A DNA stretch of 64,000 nt from Acephala macrosclerotiorum. Its lineage: Eukaryota > Ascomycota > Leotiomycetes > Helotiales > Mollisiaceae. Positions 11,201 through 21,436 of the stretch are shown in pieces; the first letter of the stretch is position 1; every line of letters starts with the position of its first letter. The DNA is taken from positions 62,001 through 126,000 of the forward strand of contig MU119323.1 in the NCBI GenBank assembly GCA_014904845.1, written 5' to 3'. The notes beneath the pieces are model-generated. The model was not told the origin of the DNA. It saw only the letters and a list, made by a program, of their open reading frames with translations, and did not search any database. Both the position numbers and the translations under genes were made by a program.

Positions 11201-12461
11201 CGGGTAGAGGCCCTTGCCCATCTAGGTTCCCTGGAAGACCTTTTGCGGATATTGTTTGGGCCTTGGAGCTTAGGACACTAGCCTTGGAGTATTTTCTCCA
11301 TGCGTCGACCGATATCTTGGGCTCCTCGACGAGAATGTCGATAGCGAAACACGACGCCTCCGGTGAACTTCGAAGCGCTCTGAATACCTCCCACTCAACT
11401 GGGTTTAGCTTCGCTAAGGCCTTATTTTCGACTACTTCGAGTAGTGGCGCTGGTACACCAGCTTCGTCTTCGCTAAGAGCACCGGCTCTCGCCGCTGTTT
11501 CTTTTCTGATGTGCTCCTCCTGCTCTTGCTTCTCTCGCTCTTGTTGAGTTTTCTTCTTCTCCTTGTGCTTCAGATACCTCTGTCTCTGGGCATTAAGGCG
11601 GTCGAGCTCCCATTCGAAGTCACCCCGCAGTCTTGCGCGGAAGTAGTCGAAGTCTCTTGAGTGGGTTGAGTCGTCACTCCACTCTTCGCTGTCAGATGTG
11701 TCCCACTGGGTAGGGGGACCGAGTTTGCGAGAGTATATGGGCCGAAGTGCTGTTGGTGGACGAATCGAACGAGGCGGCTTATTCCATTGATTGGCGTAAC
11801 CGATATCACCCCAAATATTATGTTCGCGAGAAGTCGCAAAATCATGCTCCTCCCCCCATTCATCGCGGATCCCATCCAACCTCGGAACGTTGTACGAGGT
11901 ATCAAGATCCCGCAAGAAAGGGCCTATGTTGCCGTATCTCTCCCTATCTTTTGCGGTTTCCTCGGCTCTTTTTTGGGTCGATTCTGCCGACTTCTTAGCC
12001 CAGCGAGCCCTCCTTATATGTTTTCGAAGTCGTTTCTGCTTCTCGTCCTCCAGCTCCCCATCCACATCAATCGCAAAATCCTGACCGTCGATGTTCGGCT
12101 TATGGCTCGCCTGCTGCTCCAGCTGGGAAAGCCTCTCTTGCAAAGCTCGAATCTCGAGAAGTAAGGGACGAGCGGACGTCGTGGATTTTTCATTACCTTC
12201 GTTAGCTTCATTGTCTACTTCCTTGTTGTCCTGGCCGGCAGATTTATCTTTGTTGGAGATATCAGGTGTTTGTCCCGGTTCTTGATCGGCGCCAAAAACT
12301 TGATCTTTGATTGTATCGCACTTTGTTGGTAAGTGTGAAGAGTCATTCAAGCTCATACCATGCTCGCCTGGCACGGCCGTACTCAGAGCTCCATCGCCGT
12401 CCAGCGGGGGTGCCGGGGCGGGGGACAGGAGCCCGTCAGCCGTCTCGGAAGGCGGTACCAT
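8242..12461 (-). CDS. Large AAA+ ATPase with long N-terminal extension
   Basis: Seven exons (12461-9881, 9825-9604, 9546-9487, 9377-9330, 9250-9095, 8951-8897, 8845-8242) join without a break to 3,726 nt, 1,241 aa; all introns are GT-AG, 51-143 bp. The first 860 residues hold acidic and coiled-coil stretches (a Glu/Lys-rich run near 290-320) and a fungal domain around DFVISTDGKQAYRVINVASP. The ATPase core near 930-1,090 has Walker A GAPGVGKTTTA, Walker B CILLLDEADVFL, and TTNRIGDFDEAFASRI with the sensor and arginine region. The family is common in filamentous fungi, with many members lacking a proven function; a chaperone or remodelling role is inferred from the fold. It diverges from the STAND-like gene across 593 bp. 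The C-terminus is Gln/Ser-rich. Confidence 0.9.
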
Positions 12462-13054
12462 TATACTACCAATTGAGCAGTCTCAGTTCCAAGGGTTGGG
12501 TTGCAGCACGTCGCGTCTTGCACTAGATGTAAAGGGTCAGAAATATGAGAGCTTAACTAGAACAGAACGAATAAATCAAACTGGTCTTGGAGAACAGCTA
12601 GTAACGAGCCGACTGGAGGAAATAATCTTTCTTCTTGTACATGCGGAACGTACAGTAGATGCGGGAGAGGACTATGAGCTGAAACACCATGTCAGATAAC
12701 ACCCTTGGTCAATATCTATCACATCGCTGAAGCTGCAAGCCGCCGGGGTCTGTGTCCAATCAACATTTCACGAGGCTGCTGTGGCGTTCAGCACAGCTGC
12801 ATGAAAATCACTTTGCATCCTATTGTGACCCGATCAGGCATTCAGCTCTTATAAGGCAGGGCCAATAGTGAGAGGACATTGTCGAACTGCACGTCGCCAG
12901 GCTACGTGTCGTCGACGATTGGCAACTGCTAGCTTTAATTTTCCCCAATGGAACAAGACTGCATCTATCTGTTATCAACGAGGGAAACTGCACAGGCTTT
13001 CAGAAATTCCCTCTTCATTCTCCAGCCTGATGCGAGTAGTCGTCCAACAGTCAA
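12462..13054. promoter_or_regulatory. Shared divergent promoter region, AAA+ ATPase / STAND-like gene
   Basis: The two start codons face away from each other across 593 bp with no convincing gene between them. Pyrimidine-rich runs lie near both starts. No specific operator could be recognised. Confidence 0.5.
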
Positions 13055-15343
13055 ATGGAGCCATCAAAATCGTATATACCAGACCTTCAACTACAGTCCT
13101 TAGCTATTGACTTCATCGACAAGCGCTTAGACAAGTACCACCCAGCATTTGCAACGCCTCCCGCTCGGTACGACCCGGCCCTCGGCAGCTTCATAGCCGT
13201 GTCGACACCACACCTGGACAACACCACGATGGAGTCGCAGCAGCAGCCTTCTACCACGCCGCAAACGGAGGACGTCCAACTTCCTCCAAGACCACTTGCG
13301 GAACCTGCCAAAGCTTTGAAGTTTTGGGACTCCATCTTTGTCCGCGCTATGGACCAATTCAAGTTGGGCCCGAAGGAGCCAAAGGGCCGGGTTGAGGCGG
13401 GATTCAGTATCCGGGATAAGAAAGATTGGACCGCCGTTTTTGATATACTGGAAAGAGCTAAGCAGCTCTATTTCAAGGGGGCGAAGATAACAAGCGCTAT
13501 TAGAAGGGTTTATCGTAAAATGGCTGATCATCTCGCTCCTGTCGTCCTGGACCTGACGAATCTCGTGCCAGAGACGGGCTGTATGTTCGTAACGCCCGTC
13601 CTGGGATCTGTTCAGATCATTCTAGAGGTGATCCTGCCCTCTCTAAAACCTTTGATGGAGAACGTTGTATTTACGAATATTTGTTCGAGATCAGGCAGTC
13701 AAGAAAGCCGCAGAAGTCAGAAAAGAGATCGAGGGCTCATTCGAAGACATTGATATGATGTTTTCGGAGATTGAGCTTTTCCTCCAGACATTTCCAGAAG
13801 ACGAGAATATCGATAAAACTTCGATCGAGCTGGTTGTCGCCACATTCTTCGCCATCGAATCTGTCATTGGATTTCTCATCAAATCTGTTCGTGAGTTCTT
13901 CCTGTTCCTTTCTCTCCTTCATGTTCGTCAACGCGCCTTGTACAGCCTTTTCTGGACTCCTGATCATTACTCATACTCGATAGTACTACGAATAGGTGGT
14001 GTCGTCCTCAAGAGGGACGAGTACGAGAGACAAGTACTTGACGCGCTGGGTAAAGTCCAGTCTAAGAGCCAGCGGCTTATTCGCCAGGCAGAGAATTCGG
14101 AGAAATGGATGATTAGCCAAGGAATGCGGAAGGTTCTCGAAGGTGAGTTGAGGAAATGACTTTCCTCAGGTTCAATCCGGGCCACGTCCTGCCAACGCCG
14201 TGCTCAGAAGCTTACAACTAACTTGATTTTCCACACAAAGAAACCGGCCAATGGAAACGAGAAGTAGGGCAGATACGACAGGATCTCAAGAACGGGTTCA
14301 AGACAGTCCTCGACGACTATATGAAGAAACTTGAGGCCAACATTATGAAGGAATTCAGAGAAGGTAAGAATAGCCCAGTCGCCTCGGCAGTAAAAGGCAT
14401 TCGTAAAGGAAAAGGTCAGCTGACACTTGAGGGGACTGAAGAACGAGCTGCTTTTCTTAGCATTATAGAAGCAGGCATCCTCTCGCGCCCCGCTTCGCCA
14501 AATCCTCCGCCATATGACAGCGTCAGCGTCAACGCTGTGGAGCGGTCCCGGCACATAGAACCACAAGAGCTGCTGGACTGGATCGACATTCCCGACGTGG
14601 CGAGTGCCGATCTGGAGCGCCTCAACGAAAGGCGGCAGACGTGGGTGCTGGGGAACGAGCAGGCGCGGGCCGAACAGCTCGTCCGGTCGAGCCAGTTCAA
14701 GGATTGGATGGTTTCTGGTGCGTCATCCCAGCTCCTCGTGCACGGCGACTACGAGGGCCAGCGATACGTGTCCGGGCTGTCCTTGTTCTGCTCATCCTTC
14801 GTCCAGTCCCTCGCTGCCAAGGCTCCGCTCCCGCACTTCATACCCCTTATCTTCTTCTGCGGTCTGCACACGGATCGCTACACTGACAAGCACACCGGCG
14901 GTCGCGCGATCATCCAGAACTTCATCTGCCAGCTGCTGTGCCAATTCGACTTCGATACGCGGATGCTAGCCACCGAGAAGCTGGACGAGGGCCTCATCCA
15001 GCGTGGCGACGTCGACGAGCTGTGCAAGCTCTTCCAGTGGCTCGTCAGCCAGCTGCCGCGGTCAGTCGTGCTGTTCTGCCTGCTCGATGGCGTTGTGTAC
15101 TACGAGAGGAAGGAATTCGAAGACCACATGGGCTTCGTTCTAGAGGCATTCTTGAGGATTTCGGCTGAGCAGAACACCCAAGCCGCGGTCAAAATTCTTC
15201 TCACGAGCCCGAGCAGGACCAGTTACATTCGGAAGCCATTTCCGGATGAATTGGTCTTGTCTATAGAGTGTATGGCTCGCTCGGACATAGCGTCTAGCAA
15301 ATGGAGGCTTGAGCGGGAGCTGAACGAATCGCAGGAGGGATGA
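13055..15343 (+). CDS. Fungal STAND/NACHT-like protein with one apparent frameshift
   Basis: Exons 13055-13890, 13984-14142 and 14241-15343 (introns 93 and 98 bp, GT-AG) total 2,098 nt, one base more than a whole number of codons. The frame changes near 13680, where NVVFTNI should continue as VRDQAVKKAAEVRKEIEG; a 28-nt GT-AG gap there is too short for a normal intron. The protein would be about 698 aa. The N-terminal half is helical, like the N-terminal domain of fungal NLR-like proteins. The C-terminal half resembles a NACHT-type NTPase fold (LLVHGDYEGQRYVSGLSLFC, IPLIFFCGLHTDRYT, VVLFCLLDGVVYYE, VKILLTSPSR). The P-loop position, VHGDYEGQR, lacks GKS/T, so nucleotide binding is doubtful. 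It is either a frameshifted gene or carries a sequencing error. Confidence 0.7.
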
Positions 15344-15526
15344 GTCAATAGGAATCGTCAGCGTGTGTTAGGCAGGAGAGACACCTGCCTAGCCCGATTG
15401 GAGTAGGAGATTCCACGCAATACAGCAATAGAAGCTTGTTTATTGGCAGATTTTAAAAGGTGAGATATATATATGCTCGGTGGGGTGACTTGTTGGCTGC
15501 GTTTGTCGGGGTTGATTTAACCAGGA

Positions 15527-16530
15527 GGACTCGAAAGGAATGAGCAGGTCCGTCACATGATGGCTATCTACCAACCTGCTAGCTCGGTCATCTCCCGGTT
15601 GGAAACTGCTGCCAATCACAGCGATCTTGCAGTCGCTGGCATGAAGTATAGTACATGGTCGATTTGGAAGGAAGAGATACCATCTTCTCACAATTTGACG
15701 ATGAACGGTGTATCGACGAACTACGCAAGCTCCACGAAGCGCAAATTGACGTACTTAGACGAACTTACTTTCGTCGAAGCTGGGTTAGGCAAGAGATTGG
15801 GGTTGCTGCAGAAGCTGTTGTGCAGTGTGGAGAGAGTGACCTCTCATGGGAAACCTTGAAGCGTTTAGCTGACCGGCTCACTAAAACCCGAACAATGCTG
15901 AAGGATATGAAAGAAGAAAAGAAGAACGCAGTCACGAAAGAAGATTCAATTTCAGGATTTCAATACTTGACACGTGGTGGAAGAAGGCAGTTACTCGTTG
16001 GCGATTATGGCCAAATAGGAGGCATGTGGCAGTCTCATGGTGGGGGCTTCCTTGAGTACCTCATGGTAGGCCGCGAGCTCAGTGCCACAGATCCAAGAGA
16101 TAAGATCAATCATTTGCTCAATCTTTCGAATGTCCCAATCTCGCATAGCCCACAAACCATGCCATTCAAAAGTCAAGCGGGAGATGAAAGAAGAGAGACG
16201 ATGGCCGTCGATTACGCCAGAACAGTCCCTGAAGCGCACTAACTAGTACGTCGCGAAATACCTTACTAATCAACATGGCAACCTCGACGTTTTTTCAATT
16301 CACCAACGCATAGAGCCAAAACTATCACGACCTCCCTTCCTGGGTTCCCGACTGGCGCGTCCCGATCACCTACTCCCCGGTGACTGCATGTCTGGACTAC
16401 TTCGTCACCGCATTCGATGCAAGTCTTGCATCTCAAAGATGGCCCTGGTTCTCAGGCGTGTCCATGATGACCGCAAGGTTGTCTCTTTATATGATTCAAA
16501 ATTCGAAGTCATTGGGCCTTGTTGCATAGA
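15527..16530 (+). pseudogene. HET-domain gene, 3' half (split)
   Basis: The sequence picks up at LERNEQVRHMMAIYQPASSV, the HET motif that normally follows the WADAICIDQ block. It continues, with frame changes, through RTYFRRSWVRQEIGVAAEAV, SATDPRDKINHLLNLS and, near 16330, LPSWVPDWRVPITYSP, the conserved motif of HET-protein C-terminal regions. Start, order and orientation complement the fragment at 7786-8157, so both probably come from one gene. Shifts near 15650 and after 16240, plus stops, show that it is dead. The right end is approximate. Confidence 0.8.
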
Positions 16531-18682
16531 TACATATAGATACATGTATGGACGGAAGTATCGTGAATGAAAATAAGGCACGAGGGGAGCCGCCGTATAA
16601 GATCATACTGGTCTAAAGAGGAAGAAGGATGTTGACATGAGCACACCCACGTGACCTCATTTCGATTCAATTTCGTCTCTCGACTCTGGCTTCCTGGAGG
16701 CTTTAAATTTCCACGATCTTCACATCAACTTCATGTTGCAAGTAAGTGGCTCTTGGTTCCTTGAAACATATTTCCTCGGTTGGTCGTATGAGCTTATCCC
16801 ACATCCGCGCGCATTGTCCTTCGCGAGTGGAAGCTGCATGCTCCGAACCTCTGTTTTATGTATGAAAAGGAATACTTACGTCCAAAATGAGGGAATGCTG
16901 CGACTCTGATGCGTGAGGTCCAAGAGCTGCCGCTTTTCTCAAACAGCTAAAGTGTCAAAGTGGATCAAAGCTGGTCACATGACGTCACTTTGTCCATTCA
17001 AAATGATCGCTGAACCTCGACGCAATCCTTTAATGATCGCTCCTTCACCACTCTCAACATACTCCACTACTCGGCCATACCTACAATTTTTCTCTCCTCG
17101 CAGCCAGGTTGCCTGTTCCAGGAACAATTGCAATCATGATCGCCATCAAGTCTTTCACCGACCCGCTCTTCTTCCAAGTCAAGCTCATCACCACAAGCGG
17201 CATCTTGAGTGTCATATTCGCAGCTTTCTGGGTCCTCATCATGTCGAAGCATCACAAGTCGCTCAAGACATGATTCTGTCCACTGCCGACACTATCTCCA
17301 GAAGTTTCTATATTGCCAATCCCACATCAGATATTACCTCTACCACCCCAGTTTTATCACCCTTTCCATACCATCGATTTATTGTATATCAATACCAACC
17401 TCTCCATCTTTCCCGACCTCGGCTGCACATTCAGCTGTATTCATATTTGAAGTCATGACCATGTTGTGGTTACATTCGGGCCAGCAATCAAGGTAGCCGA
17501 ATTCGGTGAGTCTACCTCAGCTGCACCCCTCACCCGCCGTACTTATGCAGATGCTAGTTTCGTACAGAATTTTTGACACTACAACATCAGAAACTAAGCT
17601 GGTCCTTTTACACGTCTTTGCATTTACCAGTTTGTCACTGGAATGCCTAAGATCGGACAACTCGACCTCCTGCGGATTCATGAAGCTCGAAGCTTGGGGT
17701 GCTGGCTGACTCTTGTGGCTGCGAATGAACTGAACGCCGACACATGCACATGATGCGGCATGCACTCCATCCCTTGCTTTTCATAGCTTCTCAGCTCGAC
17801 ATCGCTCAGACTCCAGAATATTTTCAAGGAAGCCGAGCTGTCTGCTCGCGCTTCGACGATCAGGGACACATGACACGAACCTCCTCGAGATCGCGGCTCT
17901 CCAATGTCAATATCAAGCCTCATTTGCAATGACCTCCTTCAGAAGCACTAATGCCATATTTTCTGCTATCAAGTTCAAGATGTACATAAGACGTCACGCC
18001 AAGTTTTGTCATTGGCCTTTCCACGTGGAATTGCATGTCCATGCCGCGCTCTCTCAGAACTCCCGCATGCTGTCAGAAGATCCACAACATCAGCCCCTTG
18101 GGAGGAAAATTTATGATTTGGACATTTGAGGGTTTAATGTTTAATGCCCGATTTCCTCCGGCACACTACCCCCTTCTACGTCGGATCTTATTATTCCGAC
18201 ATTACTTGGGAGCGTAGTTGCTTCCAATGCAATCCATCTTTCTCATACTAAAACCCCTTCAACGCTCTTGCTTTCTATCTCGCCCTAAGTATCGCCGAGA
18301 AGCAACTCACAGCCGTTAACCCCTTATTGAGCACCATTGGGTTCGCTAAATAGGGCCGGTAAGCCTCCTCTCCACTTCGCTTATATTTTACCAATTTTCC
18401 CCACATTCTACAAGCCTTTTGTGTGGGTTTGTGAAGTAGCCGTATAACCTAGGTTACAGTTACCCAAATTATATCTACCTTGTTAAATGAACATTTCGCG
18501 CAAGATATTGGAAGAACGACCACAGGGAGATAAAGATTTTGAGAGTGCAGGATTTCGGCAGTGGAGGGAATGATGTGCTGTGATCGACCTATATATTAGC
18601 TATCTGCCGAGTATATTCCCTGGTAAGCGCCACATACCGGAATTTCTTTGGACTTTCTCTTCTTCTCAGACTTGTCGTCGAG
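16531..18682. other. 2.1 kb with no convincing gene
   Basis: A long plus-strand frame (16913-17458) has Ser/Tyr/His-rich composition typical of a shadow frame. Base composition is normal, unlike the AT-rich blocks. Apart from the short frame at 17136 I find nothing to annotate. Confidence 0.4.
17136..17273 (+). CDS. Possible 45-aa membrane micropeptide
   Basis: A short frame starts in good context (aatcATGATC) and encodes MIAIKSFTDPLFFQVKLITT, then a hydrophobic segment (GILSVIFAAFWVLIM) and a basic SKHHKSLKT tail. The layout of one membrane helix with a positive tail is plausible for a real small protein, but there is no family match and chance is not excluded. Confidence 0.25.
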   Translation: MIAIKSFTDPLFFQVKLITTSGILSVIFAAFWVLIMSKHHKSLKT

Positions 18683-19605
18683 ATGAGATCTTCCCTTCTG
18701 TCTGCTGTAGTGCTGATTGCAGTTCGAGAAGTTGCAGGTCATGCCTTATTCCAACAGCTCTGGGTGAACGGAGTGGATCGAATACGTTACAACCTTCCCA
18801 ATACTCATTCCATTGACTAATTTTGGTCTTACCAGTCCTCTTGTGCCCGCGTCCCTGCTTCGAACTCTCCAGTAACAGATGTAGGCTCCACCGCCTTCCG
18901 CTGCAACGGTCGCCTAGGCGTGGCCGGCAAGTATACCGTCGCAGCAGGCCAAACAGTTACAGTAGAGATGCATCAACAACCTGGTGATCGCTCGTGTGCC
19001 AACGAAGCCATCGGTGGCGCGCACTATGGACCGGTGATGGTTTCTCTATCCACGGTAGCGGATGCGACGGAGGCGGATGGATTCGCGAGGTGGTTCAAGA
19101 TTTTCCAGGACTCATGGAGCCCGACGAGCAGTGCGAAAGTTGGAGATGATAATAATTGGAGCACAAAGGATTGAATAAGTGTTGTGGCAGGATGAATGTT
19201 GTTATTCCGAGTGATATTGCGGCGGGGGATTATTTATTGAGCGCTGAGGTTAATGCGTTGCATACTGCGAGTTCCTCAGGTGGTGCTCAGTTCTATATGA
19301 CTTGCTGTAAGTCTCCTCTTTCCATCCGTTTATTCTGACCTTTACTGATCATCACTTACTTAGATCAACTCTCAATCACAGGAGGAGGCTCAGCAAGCCC
19401 ATCTCTGGTCATGTTCCCAGGCGCGTATAAAGCATCAGATCCCGGAATCAAGGTCAATATTCATGCTGCGTTGGCTACTTACGTCGCAACTGGTCCGACT
19501 GTCTACGCAGGAGGAACGACGAAGAGTGCTGGCAATGTTTGCAAGGGGGTTGAGGCAGTTAAGACCACGGGACCTGCTGTTAGTCCCGCAGCAACTCATT
19601 CTTGA
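18683..19605 (+). pseudogene. Broken AA9 lytic polysaccharide monooxygenase
   Basis: The start MRSSLLSAVVLIAVREVAG is a signal peptide, followed by the mature His of HALFQQLWVNGVDR; in AA9 enzymes this N-terminal His forms the copper brace. Further AA9 blocks are VEMHQQPGDRSC, EAIGGAHYGPV (second copper His), GDYLLSAEVNALHTASSSGG, AQFYMTCYQLSITGGG and FPGAYKASDPGI. The family cleaves cellulose oxidatively. Two lesions are clear: intron 1 (18782-18835) begins ATACGT instead of GTACGT, and one base is missing near 19173, where DLNKCCGRMN becomes a stop. Intron 2 (19307-19363) is normal. There is no CBM. The gene looks recently inactivated, with most of the sequence still well conserved. Confidence 0.85.
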
Positions 19606-20327
19606 GGATCAGTTTTAGAAATCCCTTGATACTCGTTTAAAATGTCGAATTGAAATACGGACTTTGGAAATAGTATTTTATAATTTAAAACAATTACAAT
19701 TTAAAACGCCCAATAAAAAGCATAATATTACAATGCTTTTACAATTGCTTATATAAAAAACGGCGATTTAGTATTTGTTAAAAATAAAATTTTACTTTGC
19801 AAATATTTTTTATAAATTTGTAATTTTTTAAAAATTAAATTAAATAATTTACGAATTATAATAAAATTCCAAAGTTAAAATTAAATTATAATAACGAATA
19901 ATAAATTTTTTTTTTAATATTTTTTTACGATTTTAAATTTTTTTTATTATAAATTTAATTAATTATATTAATATATTATTTTTTATAATATTAAATTTTT
20001 TTAATTAAATTTTTAATTATTTATATTTATATATATATAAATTAATAAATATTATAAAAAAAATTTAAAACGAAAAAAAAAATTATAAATAAAAAAAATT
20101 ATATATTTAAATTTATAAAAAAAAGAAAAAAAAAATTTATAATTAAAAATTTAAAAAAAAATTTAATATTAAACTTTTTAAAACTTTATTATAATTAATA
20201 TATACTTTTTAATATTTATTATTTAGTTTTTTATTTAATTACGCGCGATTATATAAAATACTTTTTAAAATAATAATTTATTTAAATAAACTATTTAATT
20301 CATGTCTACTATAAAACGTAAAACTAA

Positions 20328-20359
<32 letters not shown>
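19606..20359. other. Extremely AT-rich block
   Basis: From about 19640 the sequence is almost pure A and T with scattered cg dinucleotides and no coding potential, as left by heavy C-to-T mutation (RIP). It begins directly after the AA9 relic and ends in a trinucleotide repeat. Confidence 0.7.

Positions 20360-20361
<2 letters not shown>
20327..20361. repeat. (ATT)n microsatellite
   Basis: About eleven uninterrupted ATT units close the AT-rich block just before the minus-strand frame at 20360-20854. Confidence 0.9.
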
Positions 20362-20363
<2 letters not shown>

Positions 20364-20854
20364 AACTGCTTATATAGCGGCCGTACTAACTTCTCAACAG
20401 TTTTATACTTGCATAGAACGAAAACACTTCTGATTTCTTTAATTTGTTTTGGGAATCGCAACACCAGTCTTTCCATTTGCCCATCTTTTAATTTTGACAG
20501 CACGTCAATAGTAACATCCATTGTCCCATGATAGAGACCAGGCCACTGCCCATGAGCGACGAAATTGATCCGTATGTGTTTGCTGCTATCATAGTAGAAA
20601 TCTTCCGTATCCTCGTCATCGTTTGTGTGCTTGCATTCACTAGGAAAGTATCTTGCTCTAAAATAAGACCCGGAGGACGCCGTGTCGGACAGCAGTTGGA
20701 CGAATAGCTCGAATTGGAGTACTCGAATGTCCCTTCGCCTAGTCAGGAACGGGGACATGTTTCGGTGCAAGTGGGTACCCAAATCGGGTCCCAATTGTTT
20801 GCGATGCTCATTTCGTGGCCCGTTATCATTGTAGATAAAGCTTCGCTCTAACAT
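20360..20854 (-). CDS. Hypothetical protein, 164 aa
   Basis: An uninterrupted 164-codon frame of normal composition lies between the AT-rich block and a MITE. It includes IRVLQFELFVQLLSDTASSG, DEDTEDFYYDSSKHIRINFV and MERLVLRFPKQIKEI. I do not recognise a family. Its ATG lies only 23 bp from the MITE, so the original 5' part may have been cut off. The lack of RIP-like damage beside heavily mutated DNA is notable. It could be a real gene or the surviving 3' exon of a larger one. Confidence 0.4.
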
Positions 20855-20877
20855 TGCCCACGAGTTAGCAACTACTA

Positions 20878-21142
20878 CTCTCCCCCCCCCTAATTAATTG
20901 TAACAGTGGGGCAGATCCTTAAATCCAGTACTCCGAGTGGCTACAGCCCTGTTCTTCAACGTTGGCACTGTCCAGAACAGACAGGCGAGGGTCCACAAGT
21001 CCCCTTGAAAGATCTACTGAGCCTTGACGATGGCTTTAAGAGGCCTGCTAGGCCCTTCAACACAGTGACTTTTACTGGCCCAGTGCCCTGGTATCCTACT
21101 CGCAAAGTACCCACTGTTACAATTAATTAGGGGGGGGGAGAG
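20878..21142. mobile_element. Tc1/mariner-type MITE with poly-C/poly-G ends, 265 bp
   Basis: The left end reads ctctccccccccc then taattaattgtaacagtggg, and the right end is its reverse complement, a near-perfect inverted repeat of about 33 bp. TA dinucleotides flank both sides (20876-20877 and 21143-21144), as expected for Tc1/mariner insertion. The interior (about 200 bp) has normal GC and no convincing gene. A mariner transposase relic lies 300 bp to the right, but no shared ends were seen. Confidence 0.8.
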
Positions 21143-21149
21143 TATAGAA

Positions 21150-21235
21150 ACGTACCCTTTTTTACTAGCTCAGTGCATATGTACTCGGGAAAACAGGGGT
21201 CCTCGTGCTCCGATTGGCTCAAATTAAGGGCGCGT
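21150..21235. repeat. 84-86 bp imperfect palindromic repeat, copy 1
   Basis: Begins acgtacccttttttactag, continues with ctcagtgcatatgtactcgg and ends near gattggctcaaattaagggc. It matches copy 2 (29696-29779, opposite orientation) along its length, and the left half of copy 3 (32264-32349). Confidence 0.75.
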
Positions 21236-21436
21236 GACACGCACCTCTTATTAAGCAGCACCCTAGTCGCACGTACTCAGTTTTATTAATTGCCTGTCCG
21301 GCTTAAGGACTAATGTCAACTTTTTTCCTATGCACGTGACATCAACACTTCCAACAATCGAGGCGAATAAAATTTATGACCGTGAAACTAACGTTGCTAT
21401 ACCAATTTAGGCTACAAAAACAACCCCTCCTACCCA

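Larger units (their letters stand above)
8158..15531. other. 7.4-kb segment interrupting a HET gene (candidate insertion)
   Basis: The left HET half ends at cgaaagaaat (8148-8157) and the right half begins at cgaaaggaat (15532-15541), a 10-bp direct repeat with one mismatch that encodes the same ERN residues in the same phase. Between them lie only two complete genes, the AAA+ ATPase (minus) and the STAND-like gene (plus), with short flanks (84 bp on the left, 188 bp on the right). I see no terminal inverted repeats, transposase or integrase. The simplest reading is a single insertion that duplicated about 10 bp; end-joining or recombination are alternatives. Confidence 0.6.

Noticed and set aside
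8158..15531. Terminal inverted repeats at the ends of the 7.4-kb insertion
   Set aside because: The inner ends (aacctggaaacttg and agtcctcctggtta after reversal) show no convincing match.
16913..17458. 181-codon plus-strand frame
   Set aside because: The composition (His, Ser, Tyr, Pro) and lack of motifs suggest chance; a shorter frame inside it (17136-17273) looks more protein-like.
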